Positions 1 to 8,494 of a DNA stretch of 64,000 bases are shown here, piece by piece. Made by a program: the position numbers and the translations under genes. The stretch spans positions 124,001-188,000 of the forward strand of contig NZ_FQXR01000003.1 of NCBI RefSeq assembly GCF_900130025.1, read 5' to 3'. Position 1 is the first letter of the stretch. Each line of letters opens with the position of its first letter. A model generated the notes under the pieces. The model did no database searches. It was not told the DNA's origin and saw nothing but the letters and a program-made list of their open reading frames with translations. The DNA comes from Sporanaerobacter acetigenes DSM 13106. Its GTDB lineage: Bacteria; Bacillota; Clostridia; Tissierellales; Sporanaerobacteraceae.

Positions 1-21
1 TCCATATTCAATGCAAAAATA

Positions 22-1056
22 CTATTTTTTCTTTTGAGCATTGATATGATCTTTATAATTCGTTGAAAATGTATGAGTTCCATCTCCATTAGATACAAAA
101 AACAAATAATCTACATCAGCTGGATGCATAGCTGCTTGAAGGGACTTAAGTCCTGGAGAAGCTATAGGTCCAGGTGGCAAACCCTTATGTGTGTAAGTAT
201 TGTAAATTGAATTTATTTTTAAATCATTATAAGTCAATTTTTCTTTTCTCTCTCCCAATGCATATTGAACTGTAGCACAGGATTCTAAAAGCATGCCTTT
301 TTTTATTCTATTGTAAAACACCGCAGAAATAATATCTCTTTCCTCATCAACTTTGGCCTCTCTTTCAACTATAGAAGCTAAAGTCACCATCTCGTTTAAA
401 GACAATTCATTATTAGTTAAATTGTCTTTAATATCATCTTCATAAACTTCTTCAAATTTATCCAACATTTTTTCTATTATTTCTTCTTCTGTGGAATCTA
501 TTTTTACGGTATAAGTAGCTGGAAATAAATAGCCCTCTAAACTTTGTTCTTTTGGTACAGCTTTCAGAAAAGGATACTTGTCCCCATATTTTCTAGCATT
601 CTTTGTCAAAGCCATAAATTTTTTTTCATCTACCAAATTCATTTCCGCAAGTCTACTTCCAATTTGCTTAAGCTCAAATCCTTCAGGTATGGTAAATTTA
701 ACTATATTTTTATTTTCTCCTCCCATAGAAAGATTCTCTATGATTTGACTTACATCCATACCTGTGTTTAATGTATATTCTCCAGCCTTCAATTTCCCAT
801 CAAGGCCCAGATTTTTAACTACATATCTAAATACATTTTTATCTTTAATTAGACCTTCTCTTTTCAATATGCCCGCAATTCTTGCTGTACTGCTCCCCAT
901 AGGAATATCTATATCAATATCTACAGGATTCTCAGATGAAACTGATTCAAGACTGTTTTTATAATAAACCCTCATTCCTATAAATATGAACAAAAGTAAG
1001 AATAAAAATATTATTTTATTTTTCTTCCCCTTTTTTTTATTTGCACTTTCTGACAC
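22..1056 (-). CDS. mltG: Endolytic murein transglycosylase MltG (YceG-like)
   Basis: This 344-residue membrane-anchored protein should cleave nascent peptidoglycan strands and set glycan chain length. A basic N-terminus is followed by one membrane segment (about residues 15-30), a LysM-like region and the YceG catalytic domain. The family signatures SLEGYLFPATY and ASIVEREA (with the presumed catalytic Glu) are visible, as is a C-terminal region ending HPADVDYLFFVSNGDGTH. The start is GTG at 1056, preceded by GGTGGAG at good spacing; no better ATG exists upstream. It has its own sigma-A-like promoter and lies 87 bases downstream of queT. The length is normal for Gram-positive MltG. Confidence 0.95.
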   Translation of the reverse strand: MSESANKKKGKKNKIIFLFLLLFIFIGMRVYYKNSLESVSSENPVDIDIDIPMGSSTARIAGILKREGLIKDKNVFRYVVKNLGLDGKLKAGEYTLNTGMDVSQIIENLSMGGENKNIVKFTIPEGFELKQIGSRLAEMNLVDEKKFMALTKNARKYGDKYPFLKAVPKEQSLEGYLFPATYTVKIDSTEEEIIEKMLDKFEEVYEDDIKDNLTNNELSLNEMVTLASIVEREAKVDEERDIISAVFYNRIKKGMLLESCATVQYALGERKEKLTYNDLKINSIYNTYTHKGLPPGPIASPGLKSLQAAMHPADVDYLFFVSNGDGTHTFSTNYKDHINAQKKK

Positions 1057-1091
1057 AAAATCTCCACCTTTTTTTAGTTTTTACTTATTTT

Positions 1092-1120
1092 ATTATACAA
1101 TCATTAGCTTTTCATTACAA
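1092..1120 (-). promoter_or_regulatory. Sigma-A promoter for mltG
   Basis: The minus strand shows a -35 TTGTAA (1115-1120) and a -10 TATAAT (1092-1097) with exactly 17 bases between them, about 35 bases before the GTG start of mltG. mltG can therefore be transcribed independently of queT. Confidence 0.6.
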
Positions 1121-1143
1121 GAACTATGTCCCAAAAACAATGA

Positions 1144-1626
1144 TTATTTATTCTTTTGTCTAAATATATTGTTATATGCCATAAGTATGATATTCCCAAA
1201 AATGGCCACTGAAGCCAGTTCTCCTCCAGCAATCCCCAGTACAGTATACCAATAAGGCACCTTGGTAAAGTAAGACACCCATATAGATATTATGAATCCA
1301 TTTAATACAACAGGTGGAAAAATTCCAAAAATCTTATTTGGCATTTTGCTTGTCAGATAAGCTGCTAAAAGAGTCACTAAACTACCACCAACAATATCTA
1401 TAAGTCCAAAGCCAGATACAGAAGCTAATATCAAATTTGAAATAAAGCATCCTACAAAAACTCCTGGTACAGCAGCACTTTCTACTAGAGGCAACAAAGT
1501 CAAGCCTTCAGCTATCCTTAATTGGATAGGTCCAAATGCTAACTGTCCAAGGGGAATTTGAATAGCAACCAATACAACATATATGCCTGCAATTAGACCA
1601 GCTTTAGTTAAATATTTAGTATTCAT
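1144..1626 (-). CDS. queT: QueT-type ECF transporter substrate-binding membrane protein
   Basis: A 160-residue very hydrophobic protein with about five membrane helices. It matches the QueT family (PF06177), the S component of an energy-coupling factor transporter thought to import queuosine precursors (preQ0/preQ1). The stretch GPIQLRIAEGLTLLPL near residue 35 is characteristic. The ATG at 1626 has a GGGGG ribosome site; an in-frame TTG five codons upstream lacks one. It begins 18 bases after the ylbF stop and is probably the last gene of the lysO-ylbF-queT operon. No preQ1 riboswitch could sit in that gap. ECF energising subunits are not in the window, as usual for group II systems. Confidence 0.88.
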   Translation of the reverse strand: MNTKYLTKAGLIAGIYVVLVAIQIPLGQLAFGPIQLRIAEGLTLLPLVESAAVPGVFVGCFISNLILASVSGFGLIDIVGGSLVTLLAAYLTSKMPNKIFGIFPPVVLNGFIISIWVSYFTKVPYWYTVLGIAGGELASVAIFGNIILMAYNNIFRQKNK

Positions 1627-1644
1627 TTTAAACCCCCACAAGCT

Positions 1645-1986
1645 TTACTTTTCTTCTATATCTACATTTACAGCTTCTTCGATTATATCATAAATATCTG
1701 CTATCAATTGAGAAAATCTCATCTCAGCCATAAAATAATCTTTGATATCTGGATTTAGCATAAGTACATCTTGCAATTTCTGTACTTTTTCTACCTTTTC
1801 TTCAGATACTTCATTTCCTGACAATTGTTCCATCTGAATTTCAAAAGCTCTTTGTCTTAAATCTTCAATCATTTCCTTATTTTTTTCGTTTAAAAAAGCT
1901 TTCTTTTGCTTTTCAAGATATTCCTTGTACTCATCAGATTCCTTTATAGATTTTGCCAATCTATGAGCTTCATCATAAGCATTCAT
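1645..1986 (-). CDS. ylbF: YlbF/YmcA family regulator (Com_YlbF)
   Basis: This 113-residue, all-helical, highly charged protein belongs to the Com_YlbF family (PF06133). In Bacillus the YlbF-YmcA-YaaT complex works with RNase Y to mature polycistronic mRNAs and affects competence, biofilm and sporulation. The N-terminal MNAYDEAHRLAKSIKES and the central helices with conserved Glu and Gln residues fit. A strong AGGAGG precedes the ATG. It lies 15 bases after the second lysO gene. RNase J lies just upstream in the same direction, so two RNA-processing functions are close, which may be coincidence. No YmcA or YaaT partner is seen here. Confidence 0.85.
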   Translation of the reverse strand: MNAYDEAHRLAKSIKESDEYKEYLEKQKKAFLNEKNKEMIEDLRQRAFEIQMEQLSGNEVSEEKVEKVQKLQDVLMLNPDIKDYFMAEMRFSQLIADIYDIIEEAVNVDIEEK

Positions 1987-2001
1987 TTTATCTCCTCCTA
2001 A

Positions 2002-2595
2002 TTAAATATTTAACATAATTGGAACCAATATCGGAACTAATGTAGATAAAATCACTCCCGTAATAAAAGCCACTACTGCTGTTTGAGAATTTGTAGATTT
2101 GGATATAATTGGGAGAGACGTATCCATTGCTGTTGCTCCACAAGGAGCAATACTTTCTAAAAAGCCAATATGCTTTGCAACTGTTGGAACTATTATAAGT
2201 GCTATTATTTCTCTAAATACATTGGTTAAAAAAGCTATAGCACTTAATTCATTTGAATAACTAGCAAGTATCATGGCTGACAAACTATACCATCCCAGTC
2301 CTGCTCCAACAGCTCCTGCTTCATTTAGAGGCATCTTTAAGAAAAAACCTCCTACTATACTACCAACAATGCTACCAACAATGATCATCAATGGAACTAG
2401 CAATATCTTAAATCCCATTTTTTTGAGATTAGACAACACATTTTTTTGCTTTCCAATATCCATTCCAACAAAAAACAATAATAAACATAGTCCAATATCT
2501 ATTACAATATCTGTATATTGAAAAAACCAAGATGGCAATAAAAAATATCCTATGCCAATTCCTAGTCCAACAGATAAAATAATTTTAAGACTCAT
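2002..2595 (-). CDS. lysO: LysO-type lysine exporter, C-terminal half as a separate protein
   Basis: A 197-residue polytopic membrane protein equivalent to the C-terminal two thirds of LysO/YbjE (DUF340), the L-lysine exporter of Escherichia coli. It has about six membrane helices, with conserved GAGLGWYSLSA and GATAMDTSLPII motifs. A longer start at 2613 is possible, but the ATG at 2595 is preceded by AGGAGG nine bases upstream, and this AGGAGG lies inside the end of the previous gene. The two reading frames overlap by 11 bases, suggesting translational coupling and equal stoichiometry. No lysine riboswitch precedes the pair. Confidence 0.85.
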   Translation of the reverse strand: MSLKIILSVGLGIGIGYFLLPSWFFQYTDIVIDIGLCLLLFFVGMDIGKQKNVLSNLKKMGFKILLVPLMIIVGSIVGSIVGGFFLKMPLNEAGAVGAGLGWYSLSAMILASYSNELSAIAFLTNVFREIIALIIVPTVAKHIGFLESIAPCGATAMDTSLPIISKSTNSQTAVVAFITGVILSTLVPILVPIMLNI

Positions 2596-2890
2596 GGGAC
2601 TTTTCCTCCTCATCAGCTATTATAAATTTTCTTACCAATCTTACAAAAAATACGCTAAAGACAATTGAAAACACAGCTAACAACAACGCTTTAGCCCCAA
2701 TAGTAAAAAATGAAGAAATCACTTTATCATCTAATCCTATTCTTATTCCCATGATAAAAAGAAGAAACAAGAGACAAATATTTTGTATAATTCCAAGTTT
2801 GCTATTAAATTTTTCACTTATCAAATCCTTATATCCTATCATGCCTCCAATTATAAGTAATGCTAAATATAAAATAAGTCTTACCCCCAT
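2585..2890 (-). CDS. lysO: LysO-type lysine exporter, N-terminal half
   Basis: A 101-residue membrane protein with three predicted helices, starting MGVRLILYLALLIIGGMIGY. It corresponds to the N-terminal third of single-chain LysO. It ends in a charged tail and overlaps the next gene by 11 bases, so the exporter is made as two chains. I see no decayed linker between the halves, and the second gene has its own ribosome site, so this looks like a natural two-gene form rather than a frameshift. The start is an ATG with GGAGG at 2897-2901. It probably begins the operon lysO-lysO-ylbF-queT after the rnj terminator. Confidence 0.82.
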   Translation of the reverse strand: MGVRLILYLALLIIGGMIGYKDLISEKFNSKLGIIQNICLLFLLFIMGIRIGLDDKVISSFFTIGAKALLLAVFSIVFSVFFVRLVRKFIIADEEEKSHES

Positions 2891-2963
2891 AATGTTCCTC
2901 CTTTAAAGTTTAGTATCTATTTGGTTATTAATTATTATACTATAAATAAATAAGATACTAAAG

Positions 2964-2993
2964 AGAAAGCCGCATTTTTATACGACTTTCTCA
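2964..2993 (-). terminator. Terminator after rnj
   Basis: An inverted repeat GAGAAAG-N-CG / CG-N-CTTTCTC with one mismatch and a 10-base loop lies 15 bases past the rnj stop. On the minus strand it is followed by TTTAGTATCTTATTT, a moderate U-rich tail. It separates rnj from the lysO operon. Confidence 0.6.
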
Positions 2994-3007
2994 ATTAAAC
3001 ATATTTT

Positions 3008-4672
3008 TTACACTTCCATGATGATAGGAAGTATCATTGGATTTCTCTTTATTTTCTCATATATGAATCCTCTTAGACCATCCCTTATATTGGACTTTAA
3101 TGTAGCCCAATCAGTTATGTGATTTTTCACACATTCATCTAATACTTCTTTCACCACGGCTCTAGATTCTTCCATGAGATCTTCAGATTCCCTCACATAG
3201 ACAAACCCTCTTGAAATAATATCTGGTCCTGCTATAACAGTACCATCTTGTTTACTGATAGTCACCACAACTACAATCAAGCCATCTTCAGAAAGATGCT
3301 TTCTATCTCGAAGCACTATATTTCCAACATCCCCTATACCCAATCCATCAACCAATATGTTCCCAGAAGTGACACTTGGGCCAAAATGAGCAGAATCAGG
3401 GGTGAATTCTATCACAGATCCATTTTGAGCTATAAATATGTTTTCTTTATCCATTCCCAATTCTTCTGCCAATTGAGCATGCCTCTTTAAATGTCTGTAT
3501 TCTCCATGAACAGGTATAAAATATTTAGGATTTACAAGAGTATGAATGAGCTTTAATTCTTCTTGACAAGCATGGCCTGATACATGAACATCAGCCAAAG
3601 ACTCATATATTACATTTGCCCCTTTTTCCATCAATTGATTTATAACTCTGGAAACAGTTTTCTCATTTCCAGGTATAGGAGTTGCTGATATTATAACTAA
3701 ATCTCCAGGAACCAATTCCAATTTTCTATGTTCAGAATATGCCATTCTTGATAAGGCTGACATAGGTTCACCTTGGCTACCAGTGGTTATGACAACTATT
3801 TCATTATAGGGGAAATTGTTCATATCATTTATATCTATCAATGTGCCATCGGGTATATTTAAATATCCAAGTTCTAATGCTACGTTTATGACATTCACCA
3901 TACTTCTTCCTGAAACTACAACTTTTCTACCAAACAATACAGCTGAGTTTACAATTTGCTGGATCCTATGAATATTTGAAGCAAAGGTTGCAACTATAAT
4001 TCTTTGATCTGCCATCAAAAAAATATCATTAAAAGTAGCTCCAACAGTTTTTTCTGACATTGTATATCCTGGTCTTTCTACATTTGTACTATCTGCTAAA
4101 AGAGCAAGAACTCCTTTACTACCTATTTCAGCAAATTTATGCAAATCAATCATATTGTTATTTATAGGTGTATAATCAATTTTAAAATCCCCAGTATGAA
4201 CAACAGTGCCAATAGGTGTGTGTATTGCCAATGCAACAGAATCAGGTATACTATGTGCAGTTTTTATAAATTCAATATTAAAACATCCCAAATTTATAAT
4301 GTCATTTGGTTTTATTATATTTAATTTTGCATTAGTTATATTGTGTTCTTTGAATTTATTTTCCACCAATCCCAAAGTCAATTTAGTTCCATAGATAGGG
4401 ACATTTATTTTTTTCAGAACATATGGCAACGCTCCAATATGATCCTCATGCCCATGAGTTAGGACTATAGCCCTTACTTTTTCCCTGTTTTTCAATAGAT
4501 AAGTTATATCCGGTATGACCATATCTATTCCCAACATTTCATCTTCAGGAAAAATAAGACCACAATCTATCACAACAATGTCATCATTGTATTCTATAAC
4601 CGTAATGTTTTTTCCAACCTCTCCCAATCCGCCAAGAGGTATTATTTTTAATTTGTTATTTCTCTTTGCCAA
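3008..4672 (-). CDS. rnj: Ribonuclease J
   Basis: A 554-residue metallo-beta-lactamase/beta-CASP nuclease that acts as 5'-3' exonuclease and endonuclease in mRNA decay and rRNA maturation. The metal-binding motif THGHEDHIGALPY lies near residue 75, with HTGDFKID and the C-terminal PVHGEYRH also present. The length equals RNase J1/J2. The start is TTG at 4672 with AAAGGAGTG upstream; no ATG is placed as well. The gene follows fur but is separated from it by a good terminator, so it is probably transcribed alone. The order ruvX-DUF1292-fur-rnj is common in Clostridia. Confidence 0.96.
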   Translation of the reverse strand: MAKRNNKLKIIPLGGLGEVGKNITVIEYNDDIVVIDCGLIFPEDEMLGIDMVIPDITYLLKNREKVRAIVLTHGHEDHIGALPYVLKKINVPIYGTKLTLGLVENKFKEHNITNAKLNIIKPNDIINLGCFNIEFIKTAHSIPDSVALAIHTPIGTVVHTGDFKIDYTPINNNMIDLHKFAEIGSKGVLALLADSTNVERPGYTMSEKTVGATFNDIFLMADQRIIVATFASNIHRIQQIVNSAVLFGRKVVVSGRSMVNVINVALELGYLNIPDGTLIDINDMNNFPYNEIVVITTGSQGEPMSALSRMAYSEHRKLELVPGDLVIISATPIPGNEKTVSRVINQLMEKGANVIYESLADVHVSGHACQEELKLIHTLVNPKYFIPVHGEYRHLKRHAQLAEELGMDKENIFIAQNGSVIEFTPDSAHFGPSVTSGNILVDGLGIGDVGNIVLRDRKHLSEDGLIVVVVTISKQDGTVIAGPDIISRGFVYVRESEDLMEESRAVVKEVLDECVKNHITDWATLKSNIRDGLRGFIYEKIKRNPMILPIIMEV

Positions 4673-4753
4673 ACTATAATCACTCCTTTAATCATTAATT
4701 TTCCCAATTAATATCATAATTAGTATTCTAAATATTAATTTATTGATCGCTAC

Positions 4754-4779
4754 AAAAAAATAACCCCCATAAGGGGATT
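4754..4779 (-). terminator. Intrinsic terminator of fur
   Basis: On the minus strand AATCCCC-TTAT-GGGGGTT forms a 7-base-pair hairpin followed by seven U residues (4754-4760). It starts at the very end of the fur coding sequence. Confidence 0.75.
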
Positions 4780-5228
4780 TATTTTTGACAATTTTTTTGA
4801 CAATCTTTACAATACCCAAAAAATTTTACATTGTGGTCTACTATTTTAAACATCCCTTCCCTTTCAATCTCATGTTCAAGATTTTCTAGCAAATCTAATT
4901 TGACTTCGTACACTTTGCCACAACCTAAGCATATTAAATGATGATGATGATGATCCGTTGTATTTGTATTTATTTCATACCTATTGCATCCATCATCAAA
5001 ATTCATCTTTGAAACTATGTTCAATTGTTCAAAAAGTTGTAATGTTCTATAAACCGTTGCCAATCCTATCTCTGGATATTTGTCCTTAACAATATCATAT
5101 ATTTCCTCAGGACTTAAATGGCTCCCCCTATTGTCTATAATAACATCTAATATAGCCCTTCTCTGCGTAGTAAGTTTATACCCTGCTTCTTTTAATATCT
5201 CTTTTATACTATCAGCATTGATATCCAT
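4779..5228 (-). CDS. Fur family metal-responsive repressor
   Basis: A 149-residue regulator with an N-terminal winged helix (LKEAGYKLTTQRRAILDVI, then ATVYRTLQLFEQLNIV) and a C-terminal dimerisation domain. Residues 92-105 carry a run of five histidines followed by CLGCGKVYE, and the C-terminus carries CKDC; these are the structural zinc cysteines and regulatory ligands of the family. Whether it senses iron (Fur), zinc (Zur) or peroxide (PerR) cannot be settled by eye. A perfect palindrome overlaps its own promoter, suggesting autoregulation. It is followed directly by a terminator. Confidence 0.92.
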   Translation of the reverse strand: MDINADSIKEILKEAGYKLTTQRRAILDVIIDNRGSHLSPEEIYDIVKDKYPEIGLATVYRTLQLFEQLNIVSKMNFDDGCNRYEINTNTTDHHHHHLICLGCGKVYEVKLDLLENLEHEIEREGMFKIVDHNVKFFGYCKDCQKNCQK

Positions 5229-5246
5229 CTTTTCACCTGCTCAATC

Positions 5247-5286
5247 ATTCTATATATAGAATACATATATATAAATTAAATGTCAA
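5247..5286 (-). promoter_or_regulatory. fur promoter with overlapping palindromic operator candidate
   Basis: The minus strand has TTGACA (5281-5286) and TATTCT (5258-5263) with a 17-base spacer. A perfect 16-base palindrome ATTCTATATATAGAAT occupies 5247-5262 and covers the -10 box. Its position suits a repressor site, most simply for the Fur-family protein it precedes. The sequence is not a textbook Fur, Zur or PerR box. Confidence 0.6.
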
Positions 5287-5301
5287 CTATTCTGTTTACT
5301 T

Positions 5302-5553
5302 TTATTGCATATTTTCTTTAACAATAGTTTCATAAGCAAGTATTACATCATCTAATTCTTCTTCATCATCTATGCCTATAAGATACACTTGACCATCTGC
5401 ATCACGCTCAATCCTCAAAATAAAAGCCTCCCCTTCCAAATCATCAGCAGGAAACAATACAGCATAGTCAAAATCATCTAATCCAAAAGTAGCAGAAATT
5501 TCAAACTCCTTTTCCTTCCCCATCTCATCTATAAGGACTATTTTTTCATCCAC
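5302..5553 (-). CDS. DUF1292 family protein (YrzB-like)
   Basis: A small acidic protein of about 83 residues matching DUF1292 (PF06949), which is found next to ruvX and ireB throughout Firmicutes and has no assigned biochemical role. It carries the family pattern FDYAVLFPADD and ends in a long acidic stretch (GIDDEEELDDVI). Two GTG starts are possible. The one at 5562 abuts the GAGGG ribosome site, so I prefer the GTG at 5553, eight bases from it. It begins 16 bases after the ruvX stop and is probably the last gene of the ireB operon. Confidence 0.85.
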   Translation of the reverse strand: MDEKIVLIDEMGKEKEFEISATFGLDDFDYAVLFPADDLEGEAFILRIERDADGQVYLIGIDDEEELDDVILAYETIVKENMQ

Positions 5554-5569
5554 CGTATTCACCCTCTTC

Positions 5570-5980
5570 TTATCTTCTATCTAAAAAAGTCTGCAATATA
5601 TAAGTAGCAGCTACTTTATCAATAACTTTTTTCCTTTTTTCTCTACGCACATCTCCATCTATCAACATACGCTCAGCAGACACAGTAGTCAATCTCTCAT
5701 CTTCTAAGACTATCTCAATATTTAAAACTTTTTCCATTTTTTCAACAAAATTTAAAACTTTTTGACCTTGAGGTCCAATAGTATTGTTCATATTTTTAGG
5801 CAAACCAACTACTACTTTGCTCACATTGTATTGATTCACAATATTTTTTAACTCTTCCATATCATTTTTGATACTAGTTCTTCTAATTGTAGTTACGCCT
5901 TGAGCAATCAAACCTAAGGGATCACTCACTGCAACTCCTATAGTCTTATCTCCAACATCTAGCCCTAATATTCTCTCCAT
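5570..5980 (-). CDS. ruvX: RuvX/YqgF Holliday junction resolvase-like nuclease
   Basis: A protein of about 136 residues with the RNase H-like YqgF fold (PF03652). The N-terminal [18 protein letters not shown] carries the first catalytic Asp, and [10 protein letters not shown] and [13 protein letters not shown] follow. The family has been linked to Holliday junction resolution and pre-16S rRNA end processing. The ATG at 5980 lies seven bases from GGAG and is preferred to the ATG at 5986, which touches it. It sits 24 bases after the 717-residue membrane protein gene, within the ireB operon. Confidence 0.93.
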   Translation of the reverse strand: MERILGLDVGDKTIGVAVSDPLGLIAQGVTTIRRTSIKNDMEELKNIVNQYNVSKVVVGLPKNMNNTIGPQGQKVLNFVEKMEKVLNIEIVLEDERLTTVSAERMLIDGDVRREKRKKVIDKVAATYILQTFLDRR

Positions 5981-6004
5981 AATCATTCTCCATTTAAATA
6001 AATT

Positions 6005-8158
6005 CTATTCATTTACCAAATATTCCATCATCGTATATATAAAGAAAATCATTATTAAATTCATTGCTAATGCAGCTAAGATTATACCAGAATCATTAAC
6101 TAAAAATCCTACTATACTTCCTACTATGCCACTTGTGAAACCTATAAAAAGATATTTGTTTTTATTGAAAATATCCCTTATTTTATCTCCGAGTACTGTA
6201 GTTATCAACACTTGACAAAAAATATTTACATATAGCGACTTTGTCCAAATAGAAGAACCAACTAATTTTATATTCATAATTATTTTCCTCAATGCAATAT
6301 TGTTGGCAATGCTATTTCCATCACTATTCATCATCATAATAGTTTTGCCTAAATGTGTAGGATTAGGATTAAATTTAATATCTATAAAAGCCATGGCCAT
6401 AACAAATAAAATAGTTAAAATGCCCATACTCAATATTTTTTTCAAACTCATTTCCCTATCTAAGCTTTCCATTATAAAATATAGTAGTGCAAAAACTATT
6501 GAAATAGTTCCCCCTACATTAGCGCCAAGTTTGGGATGCCCTACTATAATGGCAGATAAAAGCAATAAAATATATGATATAAACTTATTTCCACCTTTAT
6601 TCAAAATCATACTTAAAAAAACTGTCGTGGCACCTAAAAATACTCCAACCAGCTCGTTCCCCAACCCAAAATATCTAGCCCCAATGGTCGGGTCGTGACC
6701 CAGCACAGAATATCTAGCTAGATTGCTTCCGCTAAACATATCCACAATAATGATTACATAAATAAGTCCAGAAATTAAAATTGCTTTATTGTTTCCCTTC
6801 AACTTACATGCAATAAATATAAGGGAAACCATCATCAATAAAAGAGTCAATATAAATTGGATATAAGTATCCCATTTCCCAAAAGAAACCAACAAAAATC
6901 CTACCGGCATAATCCCTATTGTAATTAAAAAAAGTTTTAATGTTTTATACAAATTGTTCTTTATTTTAATCTTTAAAACTAGTACTATTGTAGCAAATAA
7001 TATACCAATTATAGATATTGTACTATATATACTTAACAGATAAAATCTGCTTCTTGAAACGATATCTATTCTTTTACTACTATTTAAAATAAATTCAAGA
7101 TTTTTAGTATTTTGCTTGTAATCAACTGTATTGCCTGACATTTTTTCCCTAGAAGCATTTAGAAAATTTGCAATTGTAGGAGCTATATCTATATTTGTTA
7201 TAACACCATCTCTTTTGGTAGTCGATGAAGTAAGTATCCCCTTAGGTATATTGTTTCCCCATATAATTGCAGGTGAAATTTTTGAATTTTGTATTCTTTC
7301 TTCTCCACTATTAGGACTTAATATGATAAGAAGTGAATTATCTTTATCGATCCCCTCTATAAGGTTTTCTAAAAATACATCTATCCTATAAAGTATTTCT
7401 GTTCTATGCTTTTCAAACATTTCATCTGTTAATTCACTACTATAAAAGCTAAGTCTATCTAAATCTCCAGTTTCTATGACTATAAGAGATGATTCATCTT
7501 TTACTTTGCCTATCTCTTCAATCAATTTGTCATAATCAGTCCTAAAACCATAAGGTGCTTCACTATCTGCAATCAGAACACTGTCTACATTTCCAAAGTC
7601 AATCAATCCCCTTGAATCCATAGGTATTAGACTACTTGGCCTATATACTTTGTCAATGGTATCTGCATTTCCAAATATAGCGGTTTTAAGTTTATCCTCA
7701 TGTAAACTATCTCCTAAAGCACCTATATATGGTACATAGGTGTTTTCCTTATTGGATTCTATTATTTTATTTAAATTTGTATTCCCTACTTCATAACTTC
7801 CTTCTATAGGAGCTATCCTTCTCTCATAGACTTCTACATTGTTCTCATTTAAATTGTAGACTTTGGCCCCTTCGTCGGTAGTGTAAGCTTTTTTTGAAGA
7901 ATTTATAGTAAGAAAACTTTCTGGTCCTTTATATCCATATAATCCTTTAGTATTCATAAGTCCAATAGAACCTTCATCAATAATTTTTTTAAGCTTGGGC
8001 ATATTATCAATATCTTCTAGTGTATATTTATTCATAACAACTATATATACAGTTTTTTTACTATCTTTATTCTCTTCAGCAAAACTATATTCATTTGTAA
8101 AAATAGAAAAAACAATCATTAATATAAAAAACCAAATTATATATTTTGACTTATGCAA
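6005..8158 (-). CDS. Membrane protein with extracytoplasmic alkaline-phosphatase-like domain
   Basis: I do not recognise a named gene. The 717-residue protein has a signal-type N-terminus (about residues 7-28). An extracytoplasmic domain of about 340 residues follows, with a fold reminiscent of the alkaline phosphatase/sulfatase superfamily: TVYIVVMNKYTLEDI, SLIVIETGDLDRLSFY, LLIILSPNSGEE and DIAPTIANFL resemble the family's metal-binding strands. The C-terminal half holds about nine or ten membrane helices with conserved-looking FGLGNELVGVFLGA and GHPKLGANVGG. The start is TTG at 8158 with GGAGAGG upstream, 11 bases after ireB. The domain layout suggests a membrane-anchored hydrolase or transferase acting outside the cell. 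The metal ligands look incomplete, so activity is uncertain. Confidence 0.75.
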   Translation of the reverse strand: MHKSKYIIWFFILMIVFSIFTNEYSFAEENKDSKKTVYIVVMNKYTLEDIDNMPKLKKIIDEGSIGLMNTKGLYGYKGPESFLTINSSKKAYTTDEGAKVYNLNENNVEVYERRIAPIEGSYEVGNTNLNKIIESNKENTYVPYIGALGDSLHEDKLKTAIFGNADTIDKVYRPSSLIPMDSRGLIDFGNVDSVLIADSEAPYGFRTDYDKLIEEIGKVKDESSLIVIETGDLDRLSFYSSELTDEMFEKHRTEILYRIDVFLENLIEGIDKDNSLLIILSPNSGEERIQNSKISPAIIWGNNIPKGILTSSTTKRDGVITNIDIAPTIANFLNASREKMSGNTVDYKQNTKNLEFILNSSKRIDIVSRSRFYLLSIYSTISIIGILFATIVLVLKIKIKNNLYKTLKLFLITIGIMPVGFLLVSFGKWDTYIQFILTLLLMMVSLIFIACKLKGNNKAILISGLIYVIIIVDMFSGSNLARYSVLGHDPTIGARYFGLGNELVGVFLGATTVFLSMILNKGGNKFISYILLLLSAIIVGHPKLGANVGGTISIVFALLYFIMESLDREMSLKKILSMGILTILFVMAMAFIDIKFNPNPTHLGKTIMMMNSDGNSIANNIALRKIIMNIKLVGSSIWTKSLYVNIFCQVLITTVLGDKIRDIFNKNKYLFIGFTSGIVGSIVGFLVNDSGIILAALAMNLIMIFFIYTMMEYLVNE

Positions 8159-8169
8159 TTGAACCTCTC

Positions 8170-8439
8170 CTACTTTTCATTCTTCTCATTTTTTAAATAG
8201 TATTTTAACAATTCTTCAATTAATTCATCTCTCTCAAGCTTTCTTATTAAACTCCTGGCATTGTTATAGCTAGTTATATATGTTGGATCTCCAGATAATA
8301 TATATCCAATCATTTGATTGATAGGATTGTACCCTTTTTCTTCTAGGGCTTCATATACAGTTAAAATTATATCTCTAGCCTCATTTACATTTTCTTTTGG
8401 TGGTTCAAATTTCATAGTTTCATTAAAGTTGTTGTTCAT
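8170..8439 (-). CDS. ireB: IreB family regulatory phosphoprotein
   Basis: An 89-residue protein of the IreB/DUF965 family, shown in Enterococcus to be a substrate of the Ser/Thr kinase IreK and a negative regulator of cephalosporin resistance. The core [17 protein letters not shown] followed by [21 protein letters not shown] is highly conserved, and N-terminal Thr residues (NFNETMKF) provide the usual phosphorylation site. The ATG start has AAGGGGGTG upstream. It heads the operon ireB, phosphatase-like membrane protein, ruvX, DUF1292, located right after alaS as in most Clostridia. Confidence 0.94.
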   Translation of the reverse strand: MNNNFNETMKFEPPKENVNEARDIILTVYEALEEKGYNPINQMIGYILSGDPTYITSYNNARSLIRKLERDELIEELLKYYLKNEKNEK

Positions 8440-8494
8440 AAAAACACCCCCTTATATATATATACCATAAACTGTTCATTATATACACCCTTTT

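Noticed and set aside
1627-1644. Possible preQ1 riboswitch before queT
   Set aside because: Only 18 bases separate ylbF from queT, too few for the aptamer.
2891-2963. Possible lysine riboswitch before the LysO genes
   Set aside because: The gap is about 70 bases and shows no conserved lysine-aptamer elements.
4931-4953. ATG/ATC trinucleotide run in fur
   Set aside because: It encodes the five-histidine metal-binding stretch of the Fur-family protein, not a microsatellite of independent interest.
6300-6698. 132-codon plus-strand frame inside the phosphatase-like gene
   Set aside because: It is a shadow of a membrane-protein coding region; hydrophobic reverse frames are expected there.
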